64,000 nucleotides of DNA, from positions 1 through 64,000 of the forward strand of contig JAISGQ010000009.1 in assembly GCA_031262985.1 (NCBI GenBank), read 5' to 3'. Position 1 is the stretch's first letter; each line of letters begins with the position of its first letter. The notes beneath the pieces were generated by a model. It was not told the DNA's origin. It was given only the letters and a program-made list of their open reading frames with translations, and did not search any database. A program made the position numbers and the translations under genes. Of the stretch, positions 46,642 through 55,903 are shown piece after piece. This stretch comes from Oscillospiraceae bacterium (GTDB taxonomy: Bacteria > Bacillota > Clostridia > Oscillospirales > Acutalibacteraceae).

Positions 46642-46821
46642 GTAGGTCGCAGGGCGACCTACACAGGGGAACCCCCGACGAGGGTTCCCCTACAAAAAAA
46701 TGTCCTTAGGGACATTTTTCCTACCCTTCCTGCGTTTTTCTGACGATAAGGGTATTTCGACCTCTGCGGAGGTCGACTTAGGACGCCGTCCTAAGAACCT
46801 GCAAGCCTTTGCAAAGGCTTG
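46642..46821. repeat. Array of six perfect stem-loops between the topoisomerase genes
   Basis: Stems: GTAGGTCG/CGACCTAC (46642-46662); GGGGAACCC/GGGTTCCCC (46666-46690); AAAAATGTCC/GGACATTTTT (46696-46719); TCGACCTC/GAGGTCGA (46757-46776); CTTAGGAC/GTCCTAAG (46777-46795); palindrome of CAAGCCTTTG and its complement (46802-46821). The third has T-run character and may terminate; the others are unexplained. Confidence 0.75.
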
Positions 46822-46898
46822 ACCCAAACTCTAACTCCTTGGCAACAGATTTTAGTTTGAGTATTAGTTTGAGATAAAACCGAAAGGCATGAGGCTAT

Positions 46899-49151
46899 AT
46901 GGCAAGAGCAAAAAAAGAAGCACAGAAAAAGCCCCGGCAGCCTGCCGCCGAGGGCTACATAAAAGGCGGCGGCGAGACCGTTGATCAGTTGATAGTCGAT
47001 ACACTGCAATATAACTATATGCCCTACGCGATGAGCGTAATTATGAGCCGCGCACTCCCCGAAATCGACGGCTTTAAGCCGTCCCACAGAAAGCTCCTCT
47101 ACACCATGTATAAGATGGGACTGCTGACAGGTTCGCGCCAGAAGTCCTCGAAAATCGCAGGCTCTACCATGGCTCTAAACCCCCACGGAGACGCCGCGAT
47201 ATACGACACCATGGTGCGAATGACTATAGACAACGAGGCGTTACTCCACCCGTATGTCGACTCCAAAGGCTCGTTCGGAAAGGCGTATTCGCGTGACACC
47301 GCCCCCGCCGCCTCCCGATATACGGAGGCGAAGCTCGCACCTATAGCACACGAGCTTTTCCGCGACATAGAGCAGGACGCAGTGGACATGGCGGACAATT
47401 TCGACAACACCATGAAAGAGCCTACACTCCTGCCTGTGACATATCCCGCCATACTTACAAACAATATCGCGGGTATAGCTGTAGGCATGGCAAGCTCCAT
47501 CTGCTCCTTCAACCTTCGGGAACTGACCGAAACCACAATTGAGCTTATAAGAGATTCCGGTCATGACATAATAAGCACTCTCCCCGCTCCCGACTTTCCG
47601 GGAGGAGGGTATATCGTCTACAACAGGGATGACATTGAAACAATCTACAAGACCGGTCGCGGCGGAATAAAGGTACGCTCAAGGTACTCCTTCGACAAGG
47701 CGGCGGGATGCATAGAAATTACCGAGATACCGCCTACCGCCACCTGCGAGGCGATAATAGAGCGGATAATCGACCTTGTGAAAATAGGCAAGGTCAAGGA
47801 GATTGCCGACATCCGCGATGAGACAGGCATAAACGGACTGAAAATCGCCATAGACATAAAGCGCGGAATCGACCCCGACAAGCTCATGACCAAGTTGTTC
47901 AAAATAACTCCGTTGGAGGACTCATTCTCCTGCAACTTTAATGTGCTGATAGCGGGTAATCCCAGAGTTATGGGCGTGGGCGAGCTGCTGGAGGAGTGGA
48001 TTGCATTTCGCACGGAATGTGTGCGGAGAAAGACCTACTTCGAGCTGCAGAAGAAGAAAAAACGGCTTCATCTGCTTGAGGGACTTTCTAAAATCCTCAT
48101 GGATATTGATAAGGCGATAAAGATAATCCGTGAAACCGACGAGGAGTCGGAGGTCGTGCCGAACTTGATGATAGGCTTCGGCATAGATGAGGTGCAGGCG
48201 GAGTATGTCGCGGAGATTAAACTCCGTCACATAAACAGGGAGTATATTTTAAAGCGCACCGCCGATTTGGAGGACATAAAGAAATCAATTGCGGAGCTTA
48301 CCGATATTGTCTCCTGCGTTGCTAAAATCAAGAAGATAATCATAGGCGAGCTGAAAGAGGTGGGAGAAAAGTACGGGCAGGACAGAAAGACTGAGATTAT
48401 GTACGACACTCCCGCTCAGTACGAGGACGAGGGGGAGGAGATTCCCTCCTACCCTGTCAATATTTTCCTCACGAAAGAGGGGTATTTCAAGAAAATTACT
48501 CCCCAGTCGCTCAGAATGAGCGGGGAGCATAAATTGAAGGAGGGCGACAGGATAGTCCTCTCGCTTGAGGCGAAAAACAACGCCGAGCTTCTCTTCTTTA
48601 CCGATAAGTGTCAGGTGTACAAGTCCCGCGCTTCGGATTTTTCCGATACTAAAGCCAGCGTCATGGGCGACTACATCCCCGCCAAGCTCTCCATGGAGAA
48701 CGAGGAGAAAGTAGTGTATATGGCAGTTACCGAAAAGTACGACGGGTATATGCTCTTTGCGTTTGAGAACGGAAAAGTCGCCAAGGTGGATATGTCCTCC
48801 TACGAGACGAAAACCAACAGGAAGAAGCTTATCGGCGCGTACTCCGACAAGTCTTTGCTGGTAGGCGCGTTCTACATAAGGGAGGACACGGAGGTTCTGC
48901 TGGTTGCGTCTACTATGCACAAGCTGCTGCTCCACACGGGGATGGTGTCTCCTAAGACCTCGAAGAACACGCAGGGAGTGCAGGTTATCTCTTTGAGGAA
49001 GAACGCGCGGTTGTCGAGTGTCATGCTGTTTGAGGAGAATATGCTCAAGAACCCTAACAGGAACAGACCTAAGGCTATCCCCGCCGCGGGAGTGAAAACT
49101 ACGGACGACGACAGCGGCGAGCAGATGTCGCTGATACTTACTACAGATTAG
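46899..49151 (+). CDS. parC: Type II topoisomerase A subunit (topoisomerase IV/ParC-like)
   Basis: 750 residues. Active-site Tyr141 in ASRYTEAKL; quinolone-region HGDAAIYDTMVRM; coiled-coil and C-gate around residues 340-480; a short C-terminal beta-pinwheel-like part (YPVNIFLTKEGYFKKITPQS). Lacks the classical gyrase GyrA box as far as I can see, in favour of a topoisomerase IV type. Separated from the B subunit by a 380-bp gap full of repeats and hairpins. Confidence 0.88.
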   Translation: MARAKKEAQKKPRQPAAEGYIKGGGETVDQLIVDTLQYNYMPYAMSVIMSRALPEIDGFKPSHRKLLYTMYKMGLLTGSRQKSSKIAGSTMALNPHGDAAIYDTMVRMTIDNEALLHPYVDSKGSFGKAYSRDTAPAASRYTEAKLAPIAHELFRDIEQDAVDMADNFDNTMKEPTLLPVTYPAILTNNIAGIAVGMASSICSFNLRELTETTIELIRDSGHDIISTLPAPDFPGGGYIVYNRDDIETIYKTGRGGIKVRSRYSFDKAAGCIEITEIPPTATCEAIIERIIDLVKIGKVKEIADIRDETGINGLKIAIDIKRGIDPDKLMTKLFKITPLEDSFSCNFNVLIAGNPRVMGVGELLEEWIAFRTECVRRKTYFELQKKKKRLHLLEGLSKILMDIDKAIKIIRETDEESEVVPNLMIGFGIDEVQAEYVAEIKLRHINREYILKRTADLEDIKKSIAELTDIVSCVAKIKKIIIGELKEVGEKYGQDRKTEIMYDTPAQYEDEGEEIPSYPVNIFLTKEGYFKKITPQSLRMSGEHKLKEGDRIVLSLEAKNNAELLFFTDKCQVYKSRASDFSDTKASVMGDYIPAKLSMENEEKVVYMAVTEKYDGYMLFAFENGKVAKVDMSSYETKTNRKKLIGAYSDKSLLVGAFYIREDTEVLLVASTMHKLLLHTGMVSPKTSKNTQGVQVISLRKNARLSSVMLFEENMLKNPNRNRPKAIPAAGVKTTDDDSGEQMSLILTTD

Positions 49152-49277
49152 AAATTTACAGGAGGAAATCAGCATACGCTAATCTCCTCCTGCCGTCCTA
49201 AAGATGCAAACGCAGTTTTATCGTCAAGCCGCTCAAAACGCCGTTTTCTTTGCGGTTAAACACTGCCTACTTGTCAT

Positions 49278-49320
49278 ACTTACGTCAAAGACCTTACGCC
49301 TTTGACGTAAGTACTCTTTT
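49278..49320 (+). terminator. Strong terminator after the topoisomerase genes
   Basis: ACTTACGTCAAAG (49278-49290), 9-base loop, perfect complement (49300-49312), then CTCTTTTTTT. A first stem, CAGGAGGA/TCCTCCTG, lies at 49159-49192. The remaining gap to 49470 shows nothing else. Confidence 0.85.
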
Positions 49321-49469
49321 TTTAGCCTCATTTATTCTCACAAAGATCGTGTCCGTCTCAGAGCGGTTTTACTCTATATCTCTTGGACAATGATATTATC
49401 AGCAGATATGCCTCAATTATGCGTATGGTTTTCTTTTGTCAATATTTTTAATTTTAGGGCAAAATACTC

Positions 49470-49497
49470 TTGATATGGTGCGGGAAAGTGGTATAAT
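49470..49497 (+). promoter_or_regulatory. Promoter of the gene at 49567
   Basis: TTGATA (49470-49475), 16-base spacer, TATAAT (49492-49497). Confidence 0.65.
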
Positions 49498-49566
49498 ATT
49501 GTGCGAACGATTTAGGGCGTGTTGCTATACTAAATTATATTAATTTATTTTAGGGAGGAAATTATT

Positions 49567-49947
49567 TTGGCTCATCACATAGAAGACATTATACAAATTG
49601 ACCGCGAGGGCATTATGTACCTCAACGAAAACAAGGAGAGAAGGAAGATTCTCTTCTCAAACTGCGTTATCAATTTCAGGGCGAAGGCGGCGGAGAACCC
49701 CGACACCTTCCTCACATGGGACGGCTATCCCGTAGACCCTAACGACCCCGCCAATCAGTATGTTGTAGGTCGCTGCAACGAGATTGCCGACATTCCCTTC
49801 TACGAGTTTTTCTGTGAGCAGTTCGTCAAATTCGAGATGGATCAGAAGAAGGGCTTATTCGGCTCTAAGGACAAGCCTATTGCCGATTTCAAGGCGGTAG
49901 ACGAGGCTATTAAGTCCTACGGCTACTCGACCTACAAGCTCGATTAA
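49567..49947 (+). CDS. Hypothetical protein (126 residues)
   Basis: TTG start with AGGGAGGAAATTA upstream. Acidic, soluble, no motif I recognise; the N-terminal HIEDIIQIDREGIMYLNENK and FSNCVINF suggest an alpha/beta fold. Clean codon usage like its core neighbours, own promoter. May be co-transcribed with dcd, 101 bases downstream. Confidence 0.6.
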   Translation: MAHHIEDIIQIDREGIMYLNENKERRKILFSNCVINFRAKAAENPDTFLTWDGYPVDPNDPANQYVVGRCNEIADIPFYEFFCEQFVKFEMDQKKGLFGSKDKPIADFKAVDEAIKSYGYSTYKLD

Positions 49948-50048
49948 TACTACTCCTCAGGATAATTTCGGCGGCGGGAGTGGGTATTCCTGCTCCGAGG
50001 CGGAAGCCGGAGGAGAGTGTATAACATAAGAATGCGGAGGGCTGAAAA

Positions 50049-50579
50049 ATGATTCTGTCAGGCAAAGAGATAGCAAAGCAGGTAGAAAACGGCAGTATAT
50101 CTATCGAACCCTTCGATTCAAAATACCTCAACCCGAACAGCTATAATCTGCGGCTTCACAACGAGCTGCTTGTCTACACCGACGAGGTTCTTGACATGAA
50201 GAAGCTGCCGCACACCGAGACGCTCATTATCCCCGAGGAGGGGATTGTACTACAGCCCGGCAAGCTCTATTTGGGCAGAACCTATGAGAAAACCTCCGCC
50301 GACTGCTACGTTCCCATGCTGGAGGGTCGCTCCTCCATAGGACGGCTTGGGCTGTATGTCCATGTGACGGCAGGGTTCGGCGACGTGGGGTTTTCCGGCT
50401 ACTGGACACTTGAAATTCAGTGCATACAGCCTATCAGAATTTATCCCATGACGGAGATATGCCAGATCTACTACCACACGATAGAGGGAGATTTTGAGCC
50501 GTATAGCAGCGGGAAATATCAGAACAACAAGGGAATCCAGCCGAGCCTGCTCTATCGGGATTTTGAGAAGGACGACTGA
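50049..50579 (+). CDS. dcd: dCTP deaminase
   Basis: 176 residues. ILSGKEIAKQVENGSISIEP at the start, active-site region EGRSSIGRLGLYVHVTAGFG and QPIRIYPMTEICQIYY with the catalytic Glu and nucleotide-binding Arg/Ser residues. Converts dCTP to dUTP (or directly to dUMP in bifunctional members), feeding dTMP synthesis. Length fits the monofunctional and bifunctional groups alike. Confidence 0.9.
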   Translation: MILSGKEIAKQVENGSISIEPFDSKYLNPNSYNLRLHNELLVYTDEVLDMKKLPHTETLIIPEEGIVLQPGKLYLGRTYEKTSADCYVPMLEGRSSIGRLGLYVHVTAGFGDVGFSGYWTLEIQCIQPIRIYPMTEICQIYYHTIEGDFEPYSSGKYQNNKGIQPSLLYRDFEKDD

Positions 50580-50602
50580 TACTGCCGGCGCATTTAAAAC
50601 CG

Positions 50603-50641
50603 AACACAGGAATTGAGATTGGCTCAATTCCTGTGTTTTTT
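50603..50641 (+). terminator. dcd terminator
   Basis: AACACAGGAATTGAG (50603-50617), 5-base loop, perfect complement (50623-50637), then TTTT. Confidence 0.9.
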
Positions 50642-50706
50642 GTGTAGCAATAATACTACTCTGTGTTATTTTATACTCCAAACATAACAGCCCCATATCG
50701 GCAAAA

Positions 50707-50752
50707 CTGAACAAGATCAGTAAAAACGGACATAGAAAAAAATCCCTTCCTA
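50707..50752 (+). repeat. Solitary end of the IS3-type element
   Basis: AACAAGATCAGTAAAAACGG, then ACATAGAAAAAAATCCC and CCTATGG, matching the left end of the IS at 16152 with two or three changes. No transposase gene follows, so only the terminus remains. Confidence 0.65.
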
Positions 50753-50816
50753 TGGTTGTTTTTTCTATTTTCTGCCTAGGGGGCTTCTATCCTTATTTTG
50801 TCCGCAGAGTACTACT

Positions 50817-51236
50817 CTACTCCTGCTCCGGTATTTCCTTAAACTCGCGATCAAGGCGTTTCCTTTTGCCGGAGAAGCTGTAGTAGGCGGGCTTGTGGTC
50901 ATAGAACAGCTCCAGCTCAAAGCTGGCGTCCTTAATAATGTCGTCGAACAGCTCTGCGTTCATGCAGTAGTGGTCGTCCGCCGGATTGTGCCAAAATATA
51001 TCACATCCGCAGATACTGCAAAACCCGCGTTCTATAGGCTCGTCTATCCAGATTGTTATGTTAGACTTGCCCTTGATAAAATCAACATTGGAGGAATTTC
51101 CGGGGTCAACAGCCATATGAGCTCCGCCGCCGCGCCGTCTGCAATCATCGCAGTGGCAGGCGTAGACGAAATTCCCGTACTCCCTTATATTTACCTCCAC
51201 CGCGCCGCACGCGCAATGACCCAAAATATTCTTCAT
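50817..51236 (-). CDS. GFA/CENP-V-family zinc protein
   Basis: 139 residues. Zinc-binding cysteines in HCACGAVEV, YACHCDDCRR, and FCSICGCDIF are the GFA-fold set. The family includes glutathione-dependent formaldehyde-activating enzymes, but most members are uncharacterised and Clostridia usually lack glutathione, so the name says fold, not reaction. Monocistronic, minus strand. Confidence 0.85.
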   Translation of the reverse strand: MKNILGHCACGAVEVNIREYGNFVYACHCDDCRRRGGGAHMAVDPGNSSNVDFIKGKSNITIWIDEPIERGFCSICGCDIFWHNPADDHYCMNAELFDDIIKDASFELELFYDHKPAYYSFSGKRKRLDREFKEIPEQE

Positions 51237-51322
51237 ACTGCTCTCCTCCTGTTAATTTATCTGCGGAGTACCGCACCGACCTCCGATTACGGAGTACCGC
51301 ACCAGCCTCTTACCGCCGACTG

Positions 51323-52660
51323 CTATCTGCGCCTAACTCCGCCGCCGCTTCCGAAGAAATCGTCATCGTCGTCGTAGTAGCCGTAGTTGCTGTCCTTCGG
51401 CGCGTAACGGCTTCCGGGAGACTGAGGCGAACGTCCTCTCTGCACGGAGGGCGGATTGCGGCGGGTGTTTTGGCGCGACGGAGTATCGTCGTAGTAGCCG
51501 TCGTCCTCGTATTCGCCGCCGAAGTTGTAGCCGTTGTCGTAATTGTCGTCCTCATAGTATTCGCCGCCGGAGTAATTATTGTCGCTGTAATCGTCATAGT
51601 CGTCCACATAGCCGCGCAAATCGCGGTTAGAGCGACCGCCGCCCCTTCTGGGAGGATTGCCCGAAGGAGGTCTGCGGTTTGAGCCTGAGCTTACGATAAG
51701 GAAAATACAAGCTCCCAATATGACCGCGATAACCACGCCGATAAGCACCCATATCAAGGGAGAAGTTCCGTCCTCCTCCTCAACGGGGGCAGGAGTGTTA
51801 TCGATAGAAACAAAGTCGGTGTTGCTCACTGTCTCCTCGGAGGACGCCTCCTCCATAGACGACACCTCCTCTATGGAGGAAACCTCAGACGACACGGTAT
51901 CTGTATTTATGATTTTTATAGTGACTGTAACGGTTTGCGTTCCCGCCTTCGAGGTCACTGTAAACACATCCTCGCCGCCTGTCAGCTCGAGAGTGGCTTC
52001 ATATCTTCCGTTTTTCAGCTCCAGCACCGTGGGGTCATCGTTATTTCTCTGGAGCGATATCTCCTGCTCATGGCGCGGAGTTACCCTCAGCTTGAGCGAG
52101 GTGACGTCGCCGTCTACTTCATACTCAAGTCCGTCTGCTATAGAACCCTCGCCGTCGAGAGTGTCAGAGCCGTTAAGCACCGCGACTTTTTCAAAGTATG
52201 TCTTTATTGCTGTGCGAGTGACGCCTATTGTCAGCGTACGCTCGCCGCCGTCGCCGTTCTTCACAAGAACCTTAAAGCTCTGTGTTTTAGCCTTAAATGT
52301 AAAATCTCCGGTGTAGTAGCCCGTAGCCTTGGTGTAGGAGAACTCCGTGTCATCGGAGGTTATGGTCAGTCCTGCCGCGCCTTTAATGACCAGAGACGCT
52401 TCCTCCATCCAGTCGGGGAGGGTGAAGGTGTACTTGTTCGTACCCGCCGCGTAGGAGGGGCTGGCGAGATAATTCTTGCCGTTGCTCCCTATCATATGGA
52501 TGCCCTTGAGCGTCACATTGGCAGGTGCTTTCGTAGTTGTCGGAGCGGTGGATTCTACCGCTGACGACACCGCCTCCGTCGCGAATACCGAGGGAGAGAA
52601 AATCATCAGCACAAGGAGTAAAATCACAGCGACCGAAAATCCTCTTTTTAAAATACTCAT
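51323..52660 (-). CDS. Membrane-anchored cadherin-like beta-sandwich protein with low-complexity cytoplasmic tail
   Basis: 445 residues. Signal peptide (1-28), Ser/Thr-rich linker, extracellular beta-sandwich repeats (about 45-250; TFTLPDWMEEASLVIKGAAG, FKVLVKNGDGGERTLTIGV), a Ser/Glu stretch, one membrane segment near 300-322 (PLIWVLIGVVIAVILGACIF), then a 120-residue intracellular tail of Arg, Gly, Asp and Tyr. Probable cell-surface or envelope protein. The Asp/Tyr-rich tail resembles that of the FHA-RodA fusion. Confidence 0.75.
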   Translation of the reverse strand: MSILKRGFSVAVILLLVLMIFSPSVFATEAVSSAVESTAPTTTKAPANVTLKGIHMIGSNGKNYLASPSYAAGTNKYTFTLPDWMEEASLVIKGAAGLTITSDDTEFSYTKATGYYTGDFTFKAKTQSFKVLVKNGDGGERTLTIGVTRTAIKTYFEKVAVLNGSDTLDGEGSIADGLEYEVDGDVTSLKLRVTPRHEQEISLQRNNDDPTVLELKNGRYEATLELTGGEDVFTVTSKAGTQTVTVTIKIINTDTVSSEVSSIEEVSSMEEASSEETVSNTDFVSIDNTPAPVEEEDGTSPLIWVLIGVVIAVILGACIFLIVSSGSNRRPPSGNPPRRGGGRSNRDLRGYVDDYDDYSDNNYSGGEYYEDDNYDNGYNFGGEYEDDGYYDDTPSRQNTRRNPPSVQRGRSPQSPGSRYAPKDSNYGYYDDDDDFFGSGGGVRRR

Positions 52661-52805
52661 ATTACAATTCCTGTCCTTTCAATGAGGATGATAGCTAACA
52701 CTGCATATTTTACCATAACAGGCGAATTACTTCAATAATAAAAAGCGAGTTGCAAAAAATAAATGGTAAATATTGTGTAAACTGTGTAGGATGAACCAAC
52801 CGAAA

Positions 52806-53705
52806 TTATTGAAAATGGGAGGAGATATACTCCTGCGCCACGGAGAACGCCTCCTTGCTCTCAGGCAGGAAGGGGGCTGTTATCGGGAAAACGTGGAACA
52901 TATCGCGCCACAGGTGCAGTTCAAAGGGGCTGCCCGCCTCGCTCAGCTTTTGGGAGAACCGCACGCTGTCGGTGAGGAGCAGCTCCCGCTCTCCCGCTAT
53001 TATGAGTGTAGGCGGGAGGTTTGCGGCACTGCCGAAGAGGGGTGATATGTACCTGTCGCTCCGTTCGGCTGCTCTGGAGTAGTAGACAGCCGATTCGCGG
53101 AGAGAGGATGCTACGAGCAGGGGATCTCTTGTAAAGCTTTTGTATTCGCCCTCGTCACAGCGCAAATCGAGCCACGGAGAGAGCATAGTCAGCGAGGAGG
53201 GGAGAGGCATCTGCTTGTCGCGCAGAAGCTCCGTAAGCGCGAGGGCAAGCCCTCCGCCGGCGGAGTCGCCTATTACCGCGATTCGCTCACTCTGATACCC
53301 CTCCGAAAACAGACTGCTGTAGGCGGCGAGTGCGTCGGTAAGCGCGGCGGGATATGGGTGCTCCGGCGCGAGCCTGTAGTCAACCGCGAGTACGCGAAGG
53401 CGAAGCCGCGCGGCGATAACCGAGGACTCGAAGGGGAGGGTGGAGCGTCCTCCCACATAAGCCCCGCCGTGGAGGTAGAGAACCGCCCTGTTGTCGGGAG
53501 CGTCCTCGGGGATATACCATGTGCAGGGAACTCCCGACACAAGCACATGGCGGCTCCTCACATTTATAAACTTGCTCACAAATTGCGGGATGCCGTATAC
53601 ATCCTCGCGAAACCGCGACGCGCGGTCGTTTGAGAGGTAGGAGTATATGCTCAGCGCGGATGTTGCCGTCCTGCCGAACGGCGATGAATTATGTCTGTAA
53701 AGCAT
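52806..53705 (-). CDS. Alpha/beta hydrolase, HSL-type esterase
   Basis: 299 residues. Oxyanion motif LYLHGGAYVGG, nucleophile GDSAGGG, Asp in PTLIIAGERELLLTDS, His in RDMFHVFPITAP: the hormone-sensitive-lipase family triad. Cuts short-chain esters; natural substrate unknown. AAAGGA ribosome site. Monocistronic. Confidence 0.88.
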   Translation of the reverse strand: MLYRHNSSPFGRTATSALSIYSYLSNDRASRFREDVYGIPQFVSKFINVRSRHVLVSGVPCTWYIPEDAPDNRAVLYLHGGAYVGGRSTLPFESSVIAARLRLRVLAVDYRLAPEHPYPAALTDALAAYSSLFSEGYQSERIAVIGDSAGGGLALALTELLRDKQMPLPSSLTMLSPWLDLRCDEGEYKSFTRDPLLVASSLRESAVYYSRAAERSDRYISPLFGSAANLPPTLIIAGERELLLTDSVRFSQKLSEAGSPFELHLWRDMFHVFPITAPFLPESKEAFSVAQEYISSHFQ

Positions 53706-53729
53706 TTTTGATTCCTTTCGGGGGCATAC

Positions 53730-53828
53730 ACTAAATCAACAGAAAAACAATCAAGCCTCTATGGGCGAAAACCGCACAAATCAAAGCTTTTCGCTCGTGT
53801 TTTCTAGTTGTTTTCAAAGTTAATTAAT
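53730..53828 (-). repeat. Dispersed ~100-bp repeat, copy B
   Basis: Reverse complement of copy A at 16885-16997, with the same GGGCGAAAA...TTTGCCC-type stem and flanks. It lies directly upstream of the esterase gene. Confidence 0.65.
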
Positions 53829-53970
53829 CATAATGTTGAAAAATATGCCTATATACTACTTTATTGTACCAAAATAACGAACCGCAATCAATGATGGAAA
53901 TGTGTTTTTTGATTTTGGACAATTAAACTCGCAATAGCTCATCGTCCTCCAAAGATTTACATTTAAACTA

Positions 53971-53999
53971 TTGACAATAATATAGTATAAACATACAAT
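53971..53999 (+). promoter_or_regulatory. Promoter of the ABC exporter operon
   Basis: TTGACA (53971-53976), 17-base spacer, TACAAT (53994-53999), 89 bases before the ATG. Confidence 0.75.
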
Positions 54000-54088
54000 A
54001 GACGAATGAAACTTCAAGCAGGAGACGCGGACAGCTTTCACAATATGTCACGGTTTGATTCTTCAAAAATTAATTTCGGAGGGTAAGT

Positions 54089-55903
54089 ATGCTTAAATCG
54101 TTCAAACATTTAAAGCCGAGAGAGTGGCTGTACATTGTTATAAGCGTAGTTTTCATATGTATTCAGGTGTGGCTCGACCTCAAATCACCCGACTACATGG
54201 CGCAGATAACCACTCTTGTGCAGACGCCGGGCAGCGCGATGGGAGATATATGGGCGGAAGGTCTGAAAATGCTGCTCTGCGCTTTGGGCAGTATGCTCAC
54301 GTCAGTGGCAGTGGGCTTCCTTGCCGCTAATGTTGCTACCTCCTTCGCCGCCACTCTCAGAGGCAAGGTTTTCGACAAGGTAATGTCATTTTCCATGGAG
54401 GAGATAAACAAATTCTCCACCTCAAGCCTTATTACGAGAACCACAAACGACATTACTCAGATGCAGATGCTCATAGCGATAGGCTTGCAGATTATCGTAA
54501 AATCCCCTATTGTCGCCGTGTGGGCGATGCTCAAAATAGCGGACAAGTTTGTGTCGGCGGACACCTCCGACGGACTGCGCCTCAGTGCCGATTCGAGCGG
54601 AATCGAGTGGCTGTGGGTAGTGGGAATTGCGGTGCTGTTCATGGTTACTATCATATCGGTGCTTCTGATTTTCGCAATGCCGCGATTCAAAAAAGTGCAG
54701 AAGCTGACCGACAACCTCAACCGCGTGACAAGAGAAAACCTCATGGGGCTGAGGATAGTCCGCTCCTTCAACGCAGAGGATTATCAGGAGGAGAAATTTG
54801 AGCGCGCCAACTCTGATTTGACCTACACCCACCTCTATATCGGCAGACTTATGTCGATACTGCCCGCAGGCATGGGGTTTGTCATGTCGGGCATAAATTT
54901 GGCGATATACTGGTTAGGCGCGGCACTGATAAACGGCGCGGGCATGGCTGAAAAGCTCCCGCTTTTCAGCACTATGGTGGTCTTTTCCTCCTACGCGGTG
55001 CAAATTATCATGGCGTTTATGATGATGTCGATGATATTCATCATGCTGCCCAGAGCCTCCGTCTCCGCCTCGCGTATCAATGAGGTGCTCGAGACTAAGG
55101 AGATGATAATCGACGGACCTGTCAGCGGCGGCAAAACGGAAAAGACAGGCGAGGTTGTGTTTAACAACGTCAGCTTTAAGTACCCCGACGCGGACGAATA
55201 TGTCCTCCACAATGTCAGCTTTAGGGCGGAGAAGGGCGAGACAGTGGCGTTTATCGGTTCTACGGGAAGCGGCAAGAGTACGCTTATCAACCTCATTCCC
55301 CGCTTCTACGACGTGACCGAGGGAGAGCTGCTCATAGACGGAATCAACGTCAAGGAGTACACACAGGCGGCACTCCACAACAAGCTCGGCTATGTGTCGC
55401 AGAAGGCTGTGCTGTTCAGTGGCACGGTCAAGGAGAACGTGGCATACGGCGACAACGGCGACGCCACTCCCTCGGAGGAGGAGATAAAGCGTGCCCTTGA
55501 CATAGCGCAGGGCAGAGATTTTGTGGACGCAATGGAGGACGGCTTCGACTCAAATATAGCGCAGGGCGGCGCAAACATATCGGGAGGACAGAAACAGCGT
55601 CTATCTATTGCCAGAGCGATATGCAGGAAGCCCGAAATATATATTTTCGACGACTCCTTCTCCGCGCTTGACTACAAAACCGACCGACTTCTCAGAAACG
55701 CCCTTAAAAAGGAGACGGGAGACGCCACTACGATGATAGTGGCTCAGCGTATCGGAACAATTAAGGACGCGGATAAGATTGTAGTTTTAGACGAGGGCAA
55801 TGTCGTGGGAATCGGCACGCACAAGGAGCTGCTCTCCGATTGTGAGGTCTACAGGCAGATTGCCTACTCTCAGCTGTCAAAGGAGGAATTGTCCGATGTC
55901 TGA
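54089..55903 (+). CDS. Heterodimeric ABC exporter, subunit with degenerate ATP site
   Basis: 604 residues: six membrane helices (1-330) and an ATPase domain. Walker A GSTGSGKST near 390 and signature ISGGQKQRL near 497 are good, but Walker B is IYIFDDSFSALD (Asp for catalytic Glu) and the switch is VAQRIGTI (Gln for His). This is the degenerate half of a TM287/288- or BmrCD-type exporter for drugs, lipids or peptides. It overlaps its partner by 8 bases. Confidence 0.92.
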   Translation: MLKSFKHLKPREWLYIVISVVFICIQVWLDLKSPDYMAQITTLVQTPGSAMGDIWAEGLKMLLCALGSMLTSVAVGFLAANVATSFAATLRGKVFDKVMSFSMEEINKFSTSSLITRTTNDITQMQMLIAIGLQIIVKSPIVAVWAMLKIADKFVSADTSDGLRLSADSSGIEWLWVVGIAVLFMVTIISVLLIFAMPRFKKVQKLTDNLNRVTRENLMGLRIVRSFNAEDYQEEKFERANSDLTYTHLYIGRLMSILPAGMGFVMSGINLAIYWLGAALINGAGMAEKLPLFSTMVVFSSYAVQIIMAFMMMSMIFIMLPRASVSASRINEVLETKEMIIDGPVSGGKTEKTGEVVFNNVSFKYPDADEYVLHNVSFRAEKGETVAFIGSTGSGKSTLINLIPRFYDVTEGELLIDGINVKEYTQAALHNKLGYVSQKAVLFSGTVKENVAYGDNGDATPSEEEIKRALDIAQGRDFVDAMEDGFDSNIAQGGANISGGQKQRLSIARAICRKPEIYIFDDSFSALDYKTDRLLRNALKKETGDATTMIVAQRIGTIKDADKIVVLDEGNVVGIGTHKELLSDCEVYRQIAYSQLSKEELSDV

